Part shown: positions 17,574 to 26,577 of the stretch, in pieces | Layout of the letters: every line of letters starts with the position of its first letter | Position numbering within the stretch: the first letter of the stretch is position 1 | Assembly: GCA_046329815.1 (NCBI GenBank) | Contig: JAXLTY010000002.1 | Location: 744,001 to 808,000, forward strand | DNA: 64,000 bases | Origin: JADJSS01 sp046329815 | Lineage (GTDB): Bacteria; Bacteroidota; Bacteroidia; Chitinophagales; JADIYW01 | Direction of reading: 5' to 3' | The notes under the pieces: generated by a model | Told to the model about the DNA's origin: nothing | What the model saw: the letters and a program-made list of their open reading frames with translations, nothing else | Databases searched by the model: none | Program-made: the position numbers and the translations under genes

Positions 17574-18134
17574 ATGAAAACAAATTCAGAACAATTATTA
17601 CAAAACTTAATAGAGCAAACAAGAGCACATTTAAACTATGTTATTACACTGCAAGATCTTTCCGAAGATAAATTAAACCAAAGAATAAATAATGATAGCT
17701 GGAGTATTTTAGAATGTATAGAACATTTGAATTTATACGGCAATTATTATTTACCTGAAATAGAGAAACAACTCATAGCTTCTATTAATAAACCGGCTGC
17801 AATGTTCAAAAGCGGCTGGCTTGGAAATTACTTTGCAGAAAGCATGCTGCCAAAAGAAAACCTCAACAAGATGAAAACATTTAAAAGCATGAATCCGATT
17901 CACAGTAAACTGAATAAGCAAACTCTGGAAATATTTATACAACAACAACAAAAGATGTTGCACTTGTTATCTTTGGCACACGAAAAGAATCTGAACAGTA
18001 TTCGCATTCCAATCAGCATTAACAAATGGATCCGAATAAAATTAGGTGATACATTCCGATTTGTTATTTACCACAATGAACGACATATACAGCAGGCGCA
18101 ACGCGTTTTAACAAATACAAATGCTGCATTTTAA
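17574..18134 (+). CDS. DinB-family protein
   Basis: The ATG at 17574 gives 186 residues of the four-helix DinB/YfiT fold. Metal-binding histidines are suggested by WSILECIEHLNLYGNYYL (about residue 50) and FVIYHNERHIQQAQR near the C-terminus, the usual HNxRH pattern. DinB-family enzymes include thiol-dependent S-transferases and many proteins without assigned activity. It is 52 bp downstream of the Crp-type regulator in the same direction, so it may be its target or operon partner. The TTG at 17538 is a less likely start. Confidence 0.75.
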   Translation: MKTNSEQLLQNLIEQTRAHLNYVITLQDLSEDKLNQRINNDSWSILECIEHLNLYGNYYLPEIEKQLIASINKPAAMFKSGWLGNYFAESMLPKENLNKMKTFKSMNPIHSKLNKQTLEIFIQQQQKMLHLLSLAHEKNLNSIRIPISINKWIRIKLGDTFRFVIYHNERHIQQAQRVLTNTNAAF

Positions 18135-18169
18135 AAAGTTCAGCTATTACATAACAAACACATTAAAGC

Positions 18170-18198
18170 AAAAAAACGGCGAAACATTAGTTTCGCCG
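18170..18198 (-). terminator. Terminator for the minus-strand lipoprotein gene
   Basis: CGGCGAAAC and GTTTCGCCG pair around ATTA (18177-18198). On the minus strand the stem is followed by a run of seven T (18170-18176 read in reverse), downstream of the gene ending at 18221. It may also end the DinB transcript from the other side. Confidence 0.8.
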
Positions 18199-18220
18199 CA
18201 TTAATTAACATTCAAAGCCA

Positions 18221-18727
18221 TTATTGAGTTCTGGCTACATCAAAAACACCATCTGTTATGGTTTTACTGTCGCCTGCACTGTTTTTTACGATACCTTCAA
18301 AAGTGCCTTTTATACGTTCTGTTCCAAGTTCTGAGAAATAAGCTTTACAGCCATCATAATGACTCACCAGCAATTCGCCGGAAGCCGTTCTGTGCTTGAT
18401 AGATATGATAGCGCTTAATTCACCGTAATTAATACCATCTTCAATTGTTCCGTCATTGGCAACATACATAACTAAACTATTAGAAGTCGTATCAGCCGTT
18501 TCAGAACCAACGACCCACCAACTGTCCAATCCGATATCTTTATGCTGGCCTGAACCAATTTTATAGTTTTTTTGTACACCATCTATTTTAAAACTCACGG
18601 ATGATTCGCCGTTCGCATTGAAATTTTTATCTTTTTTGCAGGAAATTGATGCAATCGATATGCTTAATAAAATAAAAGCAAGTACAGATTTGAGAGCTGC
18701 TTTTTTCATGATCTTTATTTTTTTCAT
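18221..18727 (-). CDS. Small secreted lipoprotein of unknown function
   Basis: A lipoprotein of about 168 residues with a basic N-terminus, a hydrophobic stretch (SVLAFILLSISIASISC) and CKKD after the lipid-attachment cysteine. The mature part opens with SSVSFKIDGVQKNYKI and contains ELSAIISIKHRTASGELLVS. It ends in a region reading GTFEGIVKNSAGDSKTITDG, a beta-strand pattern seen in DUF-type Bacteroidota envelope proteins. ATGs at 18727 and 18709 are both acceptable. It shares the upstream 17-bp motif and the SCKKD-IDGV layout with the gene at 4012-4539, which suggests paralogues under common control. Confidence 0.7.
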   Translation of the reverse strand: MKKIKIMKKAALKSVLAFILLSISIASISCKKDKNFNANGESSVSFKIDGVQKNYKIGSGQHKDIGLDSWWVVGSETADTTSNSLVMYVANDGTIEDGINYGELSAIISIKHRTASGELLVSHYDGCKAYFSELGTERIKGTFEGIVKNSAGDSKTITDGVFDVARTQ

Positions 18728-18762
18728 TAAGACAAATTTGGCCAAATGTAATAATGTATAAA

Positions 18763-18779
18763 ATACATAATTTGTAGTA
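18763..18779 (-). promoter_or_regulatory. 17-bp motif shared with the gene at 4.5 kb
   Basis: ATACATAATTTGTAGTA is identical to 4601-4617. It lies 36-54 bp upstream of the possible start codons of the minus-strand lipoprotein gene. The dyad TACATAATTTGTA is imperfect. Confidence 0.45.
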
Positions 18780-18892
18780 CACAGAACTGTTGCAAGCATT
18801 TATACATTGAATAAACCATAAATATTCAGAAAAGCGCAACGTGTATCATTTTACATTCAACATAAATTGATTTTCAACAACTTATTTGACTC

Positions 18893-18923
18893 TTTGAAAA
18901 GTATTAGATTAATACTAAATTTG
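18893..18923 (+). promoter_or_regulatory. Bacteroidota-type promoter for the M23 peptidase gene
   Basis: TTTG at 18893-18896 and TAAATTTG at 18916-18923 are separated by 19 bp. This matches the -33 TTTG / -7 TAnnTTTG consensus of the Bacteroidota primary sigma factor. The start codon follows 16 bp downstream. Confidence 0.65.
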
Positions 18924-18939
18924 TCAGGTACTTTAAGCT

Positions 18940-19911
18940 ATGCAAAAGGAAAAATACTATTATAATCCAAATACGCTGAAATATGAAAAATACAAGATCA
19001 GTATTGGACAGCGTATTTTGCGCATTACCGGTTTTTTCACATCTGCATTCTTTTTTGGTTTCCTGGCGATGGTTTTAGGTTACAATGCTTTCGACAAGCC
19101 CGATCAGCTTGCAGAAAAGATCAAATTGAAAGAAATGCAGGAAAAGTATGATATTTTAGATAAAAGAACCGATGCATTGAATAAAGTATTGCAAGACTTG
19201 AGCGACAGAGACGACAATGTGTATCGCGTGATTTTTGAGTCTGAACCACTTCCGGACGAACTGCGCACTGGTGGCGTGAATAAGTCTAAGATATACGCAG
19301 AAATAAAAAATTTACCGGAAAGCGAAATCATTTCTAAGACTTTATCAAAACTGGAAACGCTGGAAAAGAAAGCGTATGTACAATCCAAATCATACGATGA
19401 GTTGTCTGTGCTGATCAAAAATAAAGAAAAGATGCTGGCAAGTATTCCAGCCATTCAGCCGGTGTCTAATAAAGATTTGAAACGCATCGCTTCAGGTTTT
19501 GGTTATCGTATCGATCCTGTTTATAAAACTACGCGCTTTCACGCCGGCTTGGATTTCACAGCAGAAACAGGCACACCGGTTTATGCTACCGGCGATGGTG
19601 TTATTGAAGTTGCCGGTCCGCAAGGCGATGGTTACGGAAATAAAGTTGTAATCAATAATGGTTATGGCTATCATACATTGTTTGGACATAACAGCAAGAT
19701 ATTAGTGAAAGTCGGACAAAAAGTAAAACGCGGGCAAACCATTGCTTTGGTTGGCAGCACCGGAAAATCAACCGGACCGCATTGTCATTATGAAGTTTGG
19801 AAAAACGGAAATAAAATTGATCCAGTGAATTATTTCTTCAATGACATTTCACCGGAACAATATGAGTTAGTATTAAAATTATCAGAACAAGGAAATCAAT
19901 CATTCGACTAG
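18940..19911 (+). CDS. M23-family murein endopeptidase
   Basis: A 323-residue inner-membrane-anchored peptidoglycan hydrolase. One N-terminal membrane segment (about residues 30-50, FFTSAFFFGFLAMVLGYNAF) is followed by a coiled coil (about 60-170). The LytM/M23 domain covers about 180-300, with the zinc motif FHAGLDF, glycine-rich GDGYGNKVVINNGYGYHTLFGH and the second motif GPHCHYEVW. Such enzymes cut stem-peptide cross-links during growth and division. It heads a same-strand run (MerR regulator, lipoprotein, TPR protein) and has its own recognisable promoter. Confidence 0.9.
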   Translation: MQKEKYYYNPNTLKYEKYKISIGQRILRITGFFTSAFFFGFLAMVLGYNAFDKPDQLAEKIKLKEMQEKYDILDKRTDALNKVLQDLSDRDDNVYRVIFESEPLPDELRTGGVNKSKIYAEIKNLPESEIISKTLSKLETLEKKAYVQSKSYDELSVLIKNKEKMLASIPAIQPVSNKDLKRIASGFGYRIDPVYKTTRFHAGLDFTAETGTPVYATGDGVIEVAGPQGDGYGNKVVINNGYGYHTLFGHNSKILVKVGQKVKRGQTIALVGSTGKSTGPHCHYEVWKNGNKIDPVNYFFNDISPEQYELVLKLSEQGNQSFD

Positions 19912-19948
19912 AATGTTGAATGTTGAATTATTAAACACTATTTAGAAT

Positions 19949-20287
19949 ATGCCATACAAAGACAAAGAAATTGAAAAGATGTATTTTTCCATTAGTGAAG
20001 TTGCGAAGCAGTTCAACGTTGCTGCATCGTTGATACGATTTTGGGAAACGGAGTTTGATATTTTAAAACCGAAGAAGACAACGAAAGGAAATCGTTTGTA
20101 TTCTAAAAAAGATATTGAAAATTTCAGATTGATCCATCATCTGGTAAAAGAAAAAGGTTATACATTAGACGGCGCGAAGAAAAAACTAAAAGAAGGCGGC
20201 ATCGACCGAACAGATGCGAATGCAGAAATTGTAACTCGTTTAAAAAAGATCAGAAGCTTTTTAGAGACAATGTACAATGAGTTGTAA
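19949..20287 (+). CDS. MerR-family transcriptional regulator
   Basis: A 112-residue protein with an N-terminal MerR winged helix: MYFSISEVAKQFNVAASLIR, FWETEFDILKPKK, then GNRLYSKKDIENFRLIHHLV and the Lys-rich wing GYTLDGAKKKLKEGG. The C-terminus is short and lacks cysteines, so no metal sensing is expected. This short MerR next to a LytM/M23 peptidase is a recurring Bacteroidota arrangement. It follows the peptidase by 37 bp, including a short TTGAATG microrepeat. Confidence 0.85.
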   Translation: MPYKDKEIEKMYFSISEVAKQFNVAASLIRFWETEFDILKPKKTTKGNRLYSKKDIENFRLIHHLVKEKGYTLDGAKKKLKEGGIDRTDANAEIVTRLKKIRSFLETMYNEL

Positions 20288-20316
20288 GTAGTAAGTAATA
20301 AGTAATAAGAAATAAA

Positions 20317-20877
20317 ATGTATAAAAATAATTTTAAAAATGCTATCCTGATTTTTAGCTGTTGTCTTTTGATGCTGCTTTCTTGTAAACATGATAAGTAT
20401 GCCGATGATATTAAGAATGCATCACCGTACTTTACTAATTTTATTACCGGAAGTGAAGATGCGATCTTAAGAAATATCAATTTCAATTTAACGGAAGACG
20501 AAGTAAAAAAAATAGAGCCATCGAAATTATACGAGTCAACGGCAGATCATCTTTTCTATGAATTTATCTATCCGAAAGACAGCACTGCTTTTTCCGAATA
20601 TGCGAATGTGCAATATTTCTTCAATGAAAACAATCAATTGGACATCATCACCGCTGATATTTATTTAAATGATTCCGCACAGGTTGCGCATACAAAAAAT
20701 TCATTTGAACAATACTATACAAAACGTTATGGCAGCGCTGAACAAGATGAAAAGGGCTACAACATCTGGAACGGCGAATTTAAAGATGCTAAAACCAATA
20801 AAGAAGCCAATTACACGATTGCCGTTACTGAACTGGAAGAAGAAGTTGGCATTAAAATTGAATACCTGAAAGAATAA
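20317..20877 (+). CDS. Lipoprotein of unknown function
   Basis: A 186-residue protein with the lipobox LLMLLSC followed by KHDKY. The mature part contains NLTEDEVKKIEPSKLYESTA, VQYFFNENNQLDIITADIYL and a C-terminal IAVTELEEEVGIKIEYLKE. The alternation suggests a mixed alpha/beta fold. It sits 29 bp after the MerR gene and 13 bp before a TPR gene in the same direction, so it is probably part of that operon. The family is not recognised. Confidence 0.65.
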   Translation: MYKNNFKNAILIFSCCLLMLLSCKHDKYADDIKNASPYFTNFITGSEDAILRNINFNLTEDEVKKIEPSKLYESTADHLFYEFIYPKDSTAFSEYANVQYFFNENNQLDIITADIYLNDSAQVAHTKNSFEQYYTKRYGSAEQDEKGYNIWNGEFKDAKTNKEANYTIAVTELEEEVGIKIEYLKE

Positions 20878-20890
20878 TCTTCGGTCTTAC

Positions 20891-21919
20891 ATGAACTATT
20901 TCAAAACTATACTGTTTGCAGCTATTGCTTTTGTCAGTTTAAAGGCATCAGCAGATTCTTCCGATTTTGCAGAAATCATAGAACATGGTATAGAATTATA
21001 CGACAAAGGCGATTACAAAGGCGCATTGGATTTGTATAAGCTGGCGCAAAAGATCGATACAAAATCCGGTCTTTTAAATTATGAAATGGCATCTACATAT
21101 TATGCGATGAAAGATACCGCGAAAGCCATTGAACATTGTAAAAAATCAATCGCCTCTGCTGATAAACTGAATGATCAGGCGTATGTATTATATGGTACTA
21201 TTTTAGAAGCAAAAGGAAATGTAAAAGAAGCCATTGAGCAATATAAAGCCGGAATCAAAATATATCCGAACAGCAGTATTTTATATTACAATTTGGCACT
21301 TACTTCATTTAATAACTATGATGATAAATCGGCAGAAGAAAACGCAAAGAAAGCGGTTACTTTAAATCCATTACATGCGAGCAGTCATTTGGTTTTAGGT
21401 TATACGATGGTAAGCCAGAAGAAACGCGTGGAAGCTGTATTCGCTTTTTATAATTTTTTACTGTTGGAACCAACCGGACAGAAAGCAGAAAAAGTGTATA
21501 AGGAACTTAGCAAACAATTATCGCGCGGTGTTTCGTATGACAGCACAAAGACGCTGATTACTATGCCTAAAAATGAATCCAACGAAACACTCAGAAACGC
21601 GGATATTATGTTGAGCATGATTGCAGCTAACAACAACAGCGCGGAAAACAAAGCGAAACCGAGTGCGATTTTGTTTTATCAAAACACCAAAACATTTTTT
21701 GCTTATTTGGAACAATTGAAACCCAAAACACCTGATTTCTGGAGCAAGTATTACGTTAACTTTTACACTGCAATGAATAAAGCAGGACACACCGAAGCAT
21801 TTTGTTATTACATCAGTCAAACCAAATATCATCAGGATATTAGTTTCTGGCTAAAAGACAATAAGAAAAAAACAGATGCTTTAAAAAGCTGGAACGCAAA
21901 GTTTGTAAGAAAATATTAG
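20891..21919 (+). CDS. Secreted TPR-repeat protein
   Basis: A 342-residue protein with signal peptide MNYFKTILFAAIAFVSLKASA. Residues 25-200 contain about five TPR units (DYKGALDLYKLAQKIDTKSG, DTAKAIEHCKKSIASADKLN, NVKEAIEQYKAGIKIYPNSS, DDKSAEENAKKAVTLNPLHA). A C-terminal alpha-helical part has no clear family. TPRs are protein-interaction scaffolds, here in the periplasm. It is the last gene of the run that starts with the M23 peptidase, 13 bp behind the lipoprotein gene, and ends 12 bp from the convergent hemE stop. Confidence 0.75.
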   Translation: MNYFKTILFAAIAFVSLKASADSSDFAEIIEHGIELYDKGDYKGALDLYKLAQKIDTKSGLLNYEMASTYYAMKDTAKAIEHCKKSIASADKLNDQAYVLYGTILEAKGNVKEAIEQYKAGIKIYPNSSILYYNLALTSFNNYDDKSAEENAKKAVTLNPLHASSHLVLGYTMVSQKKRVEAVFAFYNFLLLEPTGQKAEKVYKELSKQLSRGVSYDSTKTLITMPKNESNETLRNADIMLSMIAANNNSAENKAKPSAILFYQNTKTFFAYLEQLKPKTPDFWSKYYVNFYTAMNKAGHTEAFCYYISQTKYHQDISFWLKDNKKKTDALKSWNAKFVRKY

Positions 21920-21931
21920 TAACTGTTTATT

Positions 21932-22948
21932 CTACTTAAAATTCTTCACCACTTCAATAAAGTATTTTGCTTTCTCAAAATCAACATCAGGATATACGCC
22001 GTGTCCTAAATTGCAGATATAATTTTGTTTTCCAAACGCAGTCAGCATTTTTTCCGTTTCACTTTTGATTACTGCTTTATCAGCATATAACACACACGGA
22101 TCCAGGTTGCCTTGCAGGCATTTTGTTGGCGCTTCGCTTCTCGCCTTTTGCGGTTCAATGGTCCAATCCAAACCAATTACCGAACAATGTGTAGCAGCAA
22201 ATTCTGCTAAAATATAATGCGCATCTTTCGCAAATAAAATCACCGGAACTTCAGTTATCGATGCGGCAATGCGCTGCATATATGGCAAAGCAAATTCTAT
22301 ATATTGCTGTTTACTCAACACGCCAGCCCAACTATCAAATACCTGAACTATGTCAGCACCGCTTTTGATCTGTTCTTTTAAATAAGCAATCGTTGACGTT
22401 GTAATTTTGTCCAATAACTGATGTGACAAAACCGGATTGGTATATAACATCTTTTTAGCTTCTGAAAAAGTCTTGCTGCCCTTTCCTTCTATCATGTATG
22501 AAAAGATCGTCCATGGCGCACCGGCAAAACCAATCAACGGCACACGGTTATTCAACGCGCTTTTTGTTAGCTTTATCGACTCAAAAACATAGTGCAAATT
22601 CGGAACAACATCGGTTGTCAATGCATCTGCATCTTGCTGTAATTTTATTGTTTTGGGAAAGAACGGACCTTTGCTTTCTATCATTTCATAATTCAAACCC
22701 ATCGCTTCCGGAATGACCAGAATATCTGAAAAAATGATAGCTGCATCAACTTCTAAAATATCTACCGGTTGTATGGTTACTTCGCAAATCAATTCCGGGT
22801 TTTTCACCAATTCTTTAAATCCGTTCACACTGCTTCGCACCGCACGGTATTCTGGCAAAATTCTTCCTGCCTGGCGCATCAGCCAAACCGGAATATGGTC
22901 TGTTTGTTCGCCTTTTGCCGCTTTTAAGATCAAATCGTTTATAAACAT
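21932..22948 (-). CDS. hemE: Uroporphyrinogen decarboxylase
   Basis: Decarboxylates uroporphyrinogen III to coproporphyrinogen III in heme synthesis; cytoplasmic and cofactor-free. The 338-residue protein has the family N-terminus with PVWLMRQAGRILPEYRAVR (about residues 19-37), the active-site aspartate region AAIIFSDILVIPEAMG, LIGFAGAPWTIFSYMIEG, and C-terminal LQGNLDPCVLYA and NLGHGVYPDVD. The ATG at 22948 is preferred because the TTG at 22957 overlaps a -7 promoter element. It is divergent from ftsE with 148 bp between the starts. Confidence 0.95.
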   Translation of the reverse strand: MFINDLILKAAKGEQTDHIPVWLMRQAGRILPEYRAVRSSVNGFKELVKNPELICEVTIQPVDILEVDAAIIFSDILVIPEAMGLNYEMIESKGPFFPKTIKLQQDADALTTDVVPNLHYVFESIKLTKSALNNRVPLIGFAGAPWTIFSYMIEGKGSKTFSEAKKMLYTNPVLSHQLLDKITTSTIAYLKEQIKSGADIVQVFDSWAGVLSKQQYIEFALPYMQRIAASITEVPVILFAKDAHYILAEFAATHCSVIGLDWTIEPQKARSEAPTKCLQGNLDPCVLYADKAVIKSETEKMLTAFGKQNYICNLGHGVYPDVDFEKAKYFIEVVKNFK

Positions 22949-22954
22949 AATGGG

Positions 22955-22962
22955 CAAAAATA
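22955..22962 (-). promoter_or_regulatory. -7 promoter element of hemE
   Basis: TATTTTTG on the minus strand fits TAnnTTTG and lies only 6 bp upstream of the hemE ATG, so the transcript would have a very short leader or none. Confidence 0.4.
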
Positions 22963-23096
22963 CGGATTAATTTGATTTTATTTTTGATGTACTTTGTTCA
23001 AAGTTATTTGTTATTGGTCATAAGTTATTCGGTGTTAATCATAAAATAATTCGTCAAACTTCATAACAAATAACTTATAACCTATAACTTTGTAAC

Positions 23097-23825
23097 ATGT
23101 CTGAAGCAATCGAAATAAATAATCCGTCTGTATCTAAAATAATGCCGCGTGTGGTTGATATTAAAAATGCAAAGATATCTTATCATAATCATCCTGTTAT
23201 TGACAATGTAAATTTTGAAGTGCGTAAAGGTGATTTCGTCTATCTGATCGGCAGAACCGGCAGCGGCAAAAGCAGTTTATTAAAAACATTATACGGTGAC
23301 CTGGAATTTACTGAAGGCGATGCCGATGTGTGTGGTTATAATTTAAAAACACTGAAGCGTTCGGATGTTCCGAATCTGCGTCGTCGTTTAGGTATTGTTT
23401 TCCAGGATTTTCAACTATTAACCGACAGAACTATTTTTGACAATCTGGATTTTGTGTTGCGTTCTATTGGCTGGAATGATAAAATAAAGATCAAAGCAAA
23501 AGTGGAAGAAGCTTTATCTATGGTTAATTTAGGCGATAAGATCAATAAATTTCCCAATCATCTTTCCGGCGGCGAACAGCAACGTATTGCCATTGCGCGC
23601 GCTTTACTGAACAATCCTGAATTGATTATTGCTGATGAACCGACAGGAAACCTCGATCCGGAAACGACTGAAGAAATTATGAGTTTATTGTATTCTATTT
23701 TTAAAACCACACAAACACCAATGATCATTGCTACGCACAATTATCAGTTAATAGAACGATTTCCCGGAATCATTTACATGTGTGCATACAACTCAATGAG
23801 TCGTGATGATTCACATTTCAGATAA
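23097..23825 (+). CDS. ftsE: Cell-division ABC ATPase FtsE
   Basis: FtsE is the ATPase of the FtsEX complex, which activates murein hydrolases at the division site. The 242 residues contain Walker A GRTGSGKSS (about residue 58), Q-loop FQDFQLL, signature LSGGEQQR (about 156), Walker B LIIADEPTGNLD and H-loop ATHN. The TGNLD after Walker B and the RLGIVFQDFQLL block are typical of FtsE/LolD-like ATPases. No ftsX is adjacent, which is usual in Bacteroidota, where the two genes are often apart. A TAACTTTG -7-like element ends 4 bp before the ATG, so a very short leader is possible. Confidence 0.85.
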   Translation: MSEAIEINNPSVSKIMPRVVDIKNAKISYHNHPVIDNVNFEVRKGDFVYLIGRTGSGKSSLLKTLYGDLEFTEGDADVCGYNLKTLKRSDVPNLRRRLGIVFQDFQLLTDRTIFDNLDFVLRSIGWNDKIKIKAKVEEALSMVNLGDKINKFPNHLSGGEQQRIAIARALLNNPELIIADEPTGNLDPETTEEIMSLLYSIFKTTQTPMIIATHNYQLIERFPGIIYMCAYNSMSRDDSHFR

Positions 23826-23838
23826 AAGTTACTGAATA

Positions 23839-24528
23839 TTATAACACTACCGGACAACCGTATGCTTTGTTCGTTCCGAATTCCTGCGTGTTTACGATTA
23901 ATTTGTCGATGTGTTTTGCTGCTTTAGCAATACATACAATGATACCTTTGCTTGTTTTTGTTTCGCCTGGTTTGTAAGAAGCGTTTATCATCGCTTTGGT
24001 TTCTTTATATGTTGCAGTCAGCTTGTCGGTTTGTGGCGGTTCCATCATACTATAAATAGAGCCAAATGATAACGGATATTGTGATGTAAAGCATTTAGAA
24101 CCTGTTTCTGTTCCAAATAATTTTAATGAAGCAAACAAAGCGCCGGATGCTTCTTCAGTCAGCTTTACTTCAGTTGAATTGGTGTTAGTTGCCTGTATTT
24201 CCACTTCTGCCAACTCATACGCAAAGCGTTGACTCATTTCATCAGGAATGGTAACATTTGCGCCGCGCGGCAATATAAATCGATTTAACTTAACAAATTT
24301 CAATTTCATTCCGTTTGGCAAAACAATTTCATTCGGTGTATTTTGAAATGTATAATCTTTCGTGTCGGTTGTAAAATTATTATACAGATTGATATTCGCA
24401 ATAGAATCAGCTTTTCGTTTTTCCGCTTTTTTATCTACAACAGGAACCGGCGGCGGCGGATTGCCTGCCTGAACGATAAAGATAACTGCTGCGATTAAAA
24501 TGCTTGAAATCAAAATTGGTTTTTTCAT
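23839..24528 (-). CDS. Secreted protein of unknown function
   Basis: The ATG at 24528 gives 229 residues with an N-terminal signal sequence (MKKPILISSILIAAVIFIVQ) and a proline-rich stretch (NPPPPVPVV). The main part has long beta strands such as NGMKLKFVKLNRFILPRGAN and FAYELAEVEIQATNTNSTEV, somewhat like DUF4352 immunoglobulin-type domains. A conserved-looking GYPVVL-type C-terminus (NKAYGCPVVL) closes it. It starts 46 bp behind the DUF2804-type gene in the same direction and ends convergent with ftsE (13 bp). The function is unknown. Confidence 0.6.
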   Translation of the reverse strand: MKKPILISSILIAAVIFIVQAGNPPPPVPVVDKKAEKRKADSIANINLYNNFTTDTKDYTFQNTPNEIVLPNGMKLKFVKLNRFILPRGANVTIPDEMSQRFAYELAEVEIQATNTNSTEVKLTEEASGALFASLKLFGTETGSKCFTSQYPLSFGSIYSMMEPPQTDKLTATYKETKAMINASYKPGETKTSKGIIVCIAKAAKHIDKLIVNTQEFGTNKAYGCPVVL

Positions 24529-24574
24529 GTTAATTTCTTTAAATCTTTGATAACAGTACATAAATCATACCAAA

Positions 24575-25546
24575 TTACCAAATGGCATGATGATCTTCCA
24601 CCACACCAATCGCGGTAAATCGTTCCTCTTTTCCATCTATGACAACAGTACCGTCAATAGTGCCAAACGGCTGTGTAAATCGGCTTTTTAATATCAATGC
24701 GTTGATGTTTTCCGTACGCGCGCCACGCGGCGACAAATGCAAATTCAAGATACCGTCTTTAGTTTCAATCAACCAGTCGGTTTTATCTAATGGCGGCTGT
24801 AACGAAAAGACTGCTTCTGATAACAATATCTTTTTTCCATCGTACCATAAAATATTTTCCATGTTCTCATTAAAACGATCTACCAGGTTAACGGCAATTG
24901 TTTTCTCGCTTTCTGTAATGCCAATGAACGACAACCAGTTCCAAATCGTTTCGCGCGGCGGATATCCTTTTGTAAAATCAATAGAACCATATTTTCCGCT
25001 GGTTGCATAAGTATTAATACCACCGTTGTTGATCTGTACTTTTACCGGCACACATAAATTTTTATACGTAAAATTAAACGGTCTTTTTTCTTTAGAAGGT
25101 GCGATAATGCTGGCGCCTAAATCAGTATTTTCGGCATCAATAATCAGTTTGAATTTACCTGAATACTGAAACGACATTTTACCGTTTTGTGTTTTAATAG
25201 AATAGTTGCCAAGTTTCCAGTCGCTGTTCAGATTCGGATTAAAATCGCTGGCAAAACCTAAAGGAACCGTTGTTTTATCTTCTTCAAACGTACCATCTTT
25301 GAACGAATAAAAATAAGTGAACGCAGTAGCTACCATACCGGCATCTGCAATGGCGAAACCGCAAATCAAATCAGGGCTGTACACACCAAAATAGATCCAC
25401 GTCTTTCGTTCGGTTCGGCGCTTTTTGGTCAACAAACCTTGCGTGTCAAAATGATTTGTATCTACATTCTCAATCAAATCTTCATACACACCAAATGGCA
25501 AATTCGTACCATTCTCTATCAACGATCGTTGTTTCGGAAAAATCAT
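24575..25546 (-). CDS. DUF2804-family protein
   Basis: A protein of about 323 residues without a signal peptide. The family resemblance is in three places: RTERKTWIYFGVYSPDLICG and FAIADAGMVATAFTYFYSF in the N-terminal half, WNWLSFIG in the middle, and SRFTQPFGTIDGTVV followed by FTAIGVVEDHHAIW at the C-terminus. DUF2804 proteins have an all-beta, lipocalin-like build and no assigned reaction. The ATG at 25546 is preferred over the TTG at 25561. It is probably co-transcribed with the secreted-protein gene downstream. Confidence 0.65.
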   Translation of the reverse strand: MIFPKQRSLIENGTNLPFGVYEDLIENVDTNHFDTQGLLTKKRRTERKTWIYFGVYSPDLICGFAIADAGMVATAFTYFYSFKDGTFEEDKTTVPLGFASDFNPNLNSDWKLGNYSIKTQNGKMSFQYSGKFKLIIDAENTDLGASIIAPSKEKRPFNFTYKNLCVPVKVQINNGGINTYATSGKYGSIDFTKGYPPRETIWNWLSFIGITESEKTIAVNLVDRFNENMENILWYDGKKILLSEAVFSLQPPLDKTDWLIETKDGILNLHLSPRGARTENINALILKSRFTQPFGTIDGTVVIDGKEERFTAIGVVEDHHAIW

Positions 25547-25621
25547 AAATTGAAGATACAAAATGGAATTATTTTTTTATCAAAAAGCATATTTTTTTGA
25601 AGCTTTGTTATAGATTTAGGT

Positions 25622-25945
25622 ATGCAAAAATTATCCACAATTATCATCTGTGTGCTGTTTATCGCAGTTGGCTGTAAAAAACAGGCAAGCTGTCCGAATA
25701 TTGCCGGAAAATGGTTATTAAGAAGTGTAGTGGCAAGTGGCAGCGAAACGCTTATTCCGGATACTTCTTCTATTTCCGAAACACTGGAAATTGCGGCTGA
25801 TTATACCTTTGTTTCCTACAACACCAAAACGCATAAACTCTGGAACTCCGGTCAATTTGATTGCTCTAAAGTATTTGATGTTGATTCTGCTTCTTTTAAA
25901 AAAGGCAGTTCTCATTATTTTAATTTGTATAGAAAAGTCAGGTAG
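25622..25945 (+). CDS. Small lipoprotein, lipocalin-like
   Basis: A 107-residue protein with a lipobox (CVLFIAVGC) followed by KKQ. The mature start CPNIAGKWLLRSVVASGSET resembles the first strand of lipocalin-like domains (GxW motif). The C-terminus is short and may be truncated relative to full lipocalin folds. It is divergent from the DUF2804 gene. No partner is apparent. Confidence 0.55.
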   Translation: MQKLSTIIICVLFIAVGCKKQASCPNIAGKWLLRSVVASGSETLIPDTSSISETLEIAADYTFVSYNTKTHKLWNSGQFDCSKVFDVDSASFKKGSSHYFNLYRKVR

Positions 25946-26018
25946 ATAATTTATAAGACAAAATTTTGCTTCTCTATATTTTGCAGTCGAACATGATAAT
26001 AAAAAGAAGAAATCAATA

Positions 26019-26513
26019 ATGGCAAAGAAGTACTCTGTATATATAGCTTTTGCTGTTGGTCTTATTCTTTATGCGTATATAACCGGACATGATACAGACA
26101 AGAGTGCAGTGCTAAAATGTACTAAAGAGTTAAATGAAAATTATGCTACAATGGAAAAGATAGTGTCTTTTCTGAACGATCAGAAATATAAAGACTGTGA
26201 AGATCTTTACTTAAGTAGTACACATAATGGAAAGTCAGCTTATTTAGAGTGTAACGGATCAATTATTGAAAGTATTGATACATCTGTTGGTAAGATAGAA
26301 CTAAGTATTAATAATGAAATAAAAGATTATCTGAATAACAGATGGGATGCTTCTATTAGTAAAGATAAGGACAGTAATGTTTTCTGGGGTTTTGGTCTTG
26401 CCAGTTACACATTTGAACATTATAGTTTATGTTATGGTAAGCATATATCACCTGAATATAAAGTAGTAAAAGAAATAAGACCTGGCTGGTTTGTAGTTAG
26501 GTATAAGGATTAA
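26019..26513 (+). CDS. Unknown protein with one N-terminal membrane segment
   Basis: 164 residues. The segment VYIAFAVGLILYAYITG (about 7-23) anchors or exports it. The rest is hydrophilic with four cysteines (KCTKELNENY, DCEDLYL, ECNGS, LCYGKH) that could form disulfides outside the cytoplasm. The last part reads EYKVVKEIRPGWFVVRYKD. No family is recognised. The region is AT-rich compared with hemE-ftsE and marks the edge of the accessory run that follows. Confidence 0.5.
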   Translation: MAKKYSVYIAFAVGLILYAYITGHDTDKSAVLKCTKELNENYATMEKIVSFLNDQKYKDCEDLYLSSTHNGKSAYLECNGSIIESIDTSVGKIELSINNEIKDYLNNRWDASISKDKDSNVFWGFGLASYTFEHYSLCYGKHISPEYKVVKEIRPGWFVVRYKD

Positions 26514-26577
26514 TATTAAGCGCAAGTTTTCCTTTGGAAAACTCGCGCCAGATTAGATATTTATTTATGCCTTGTCG

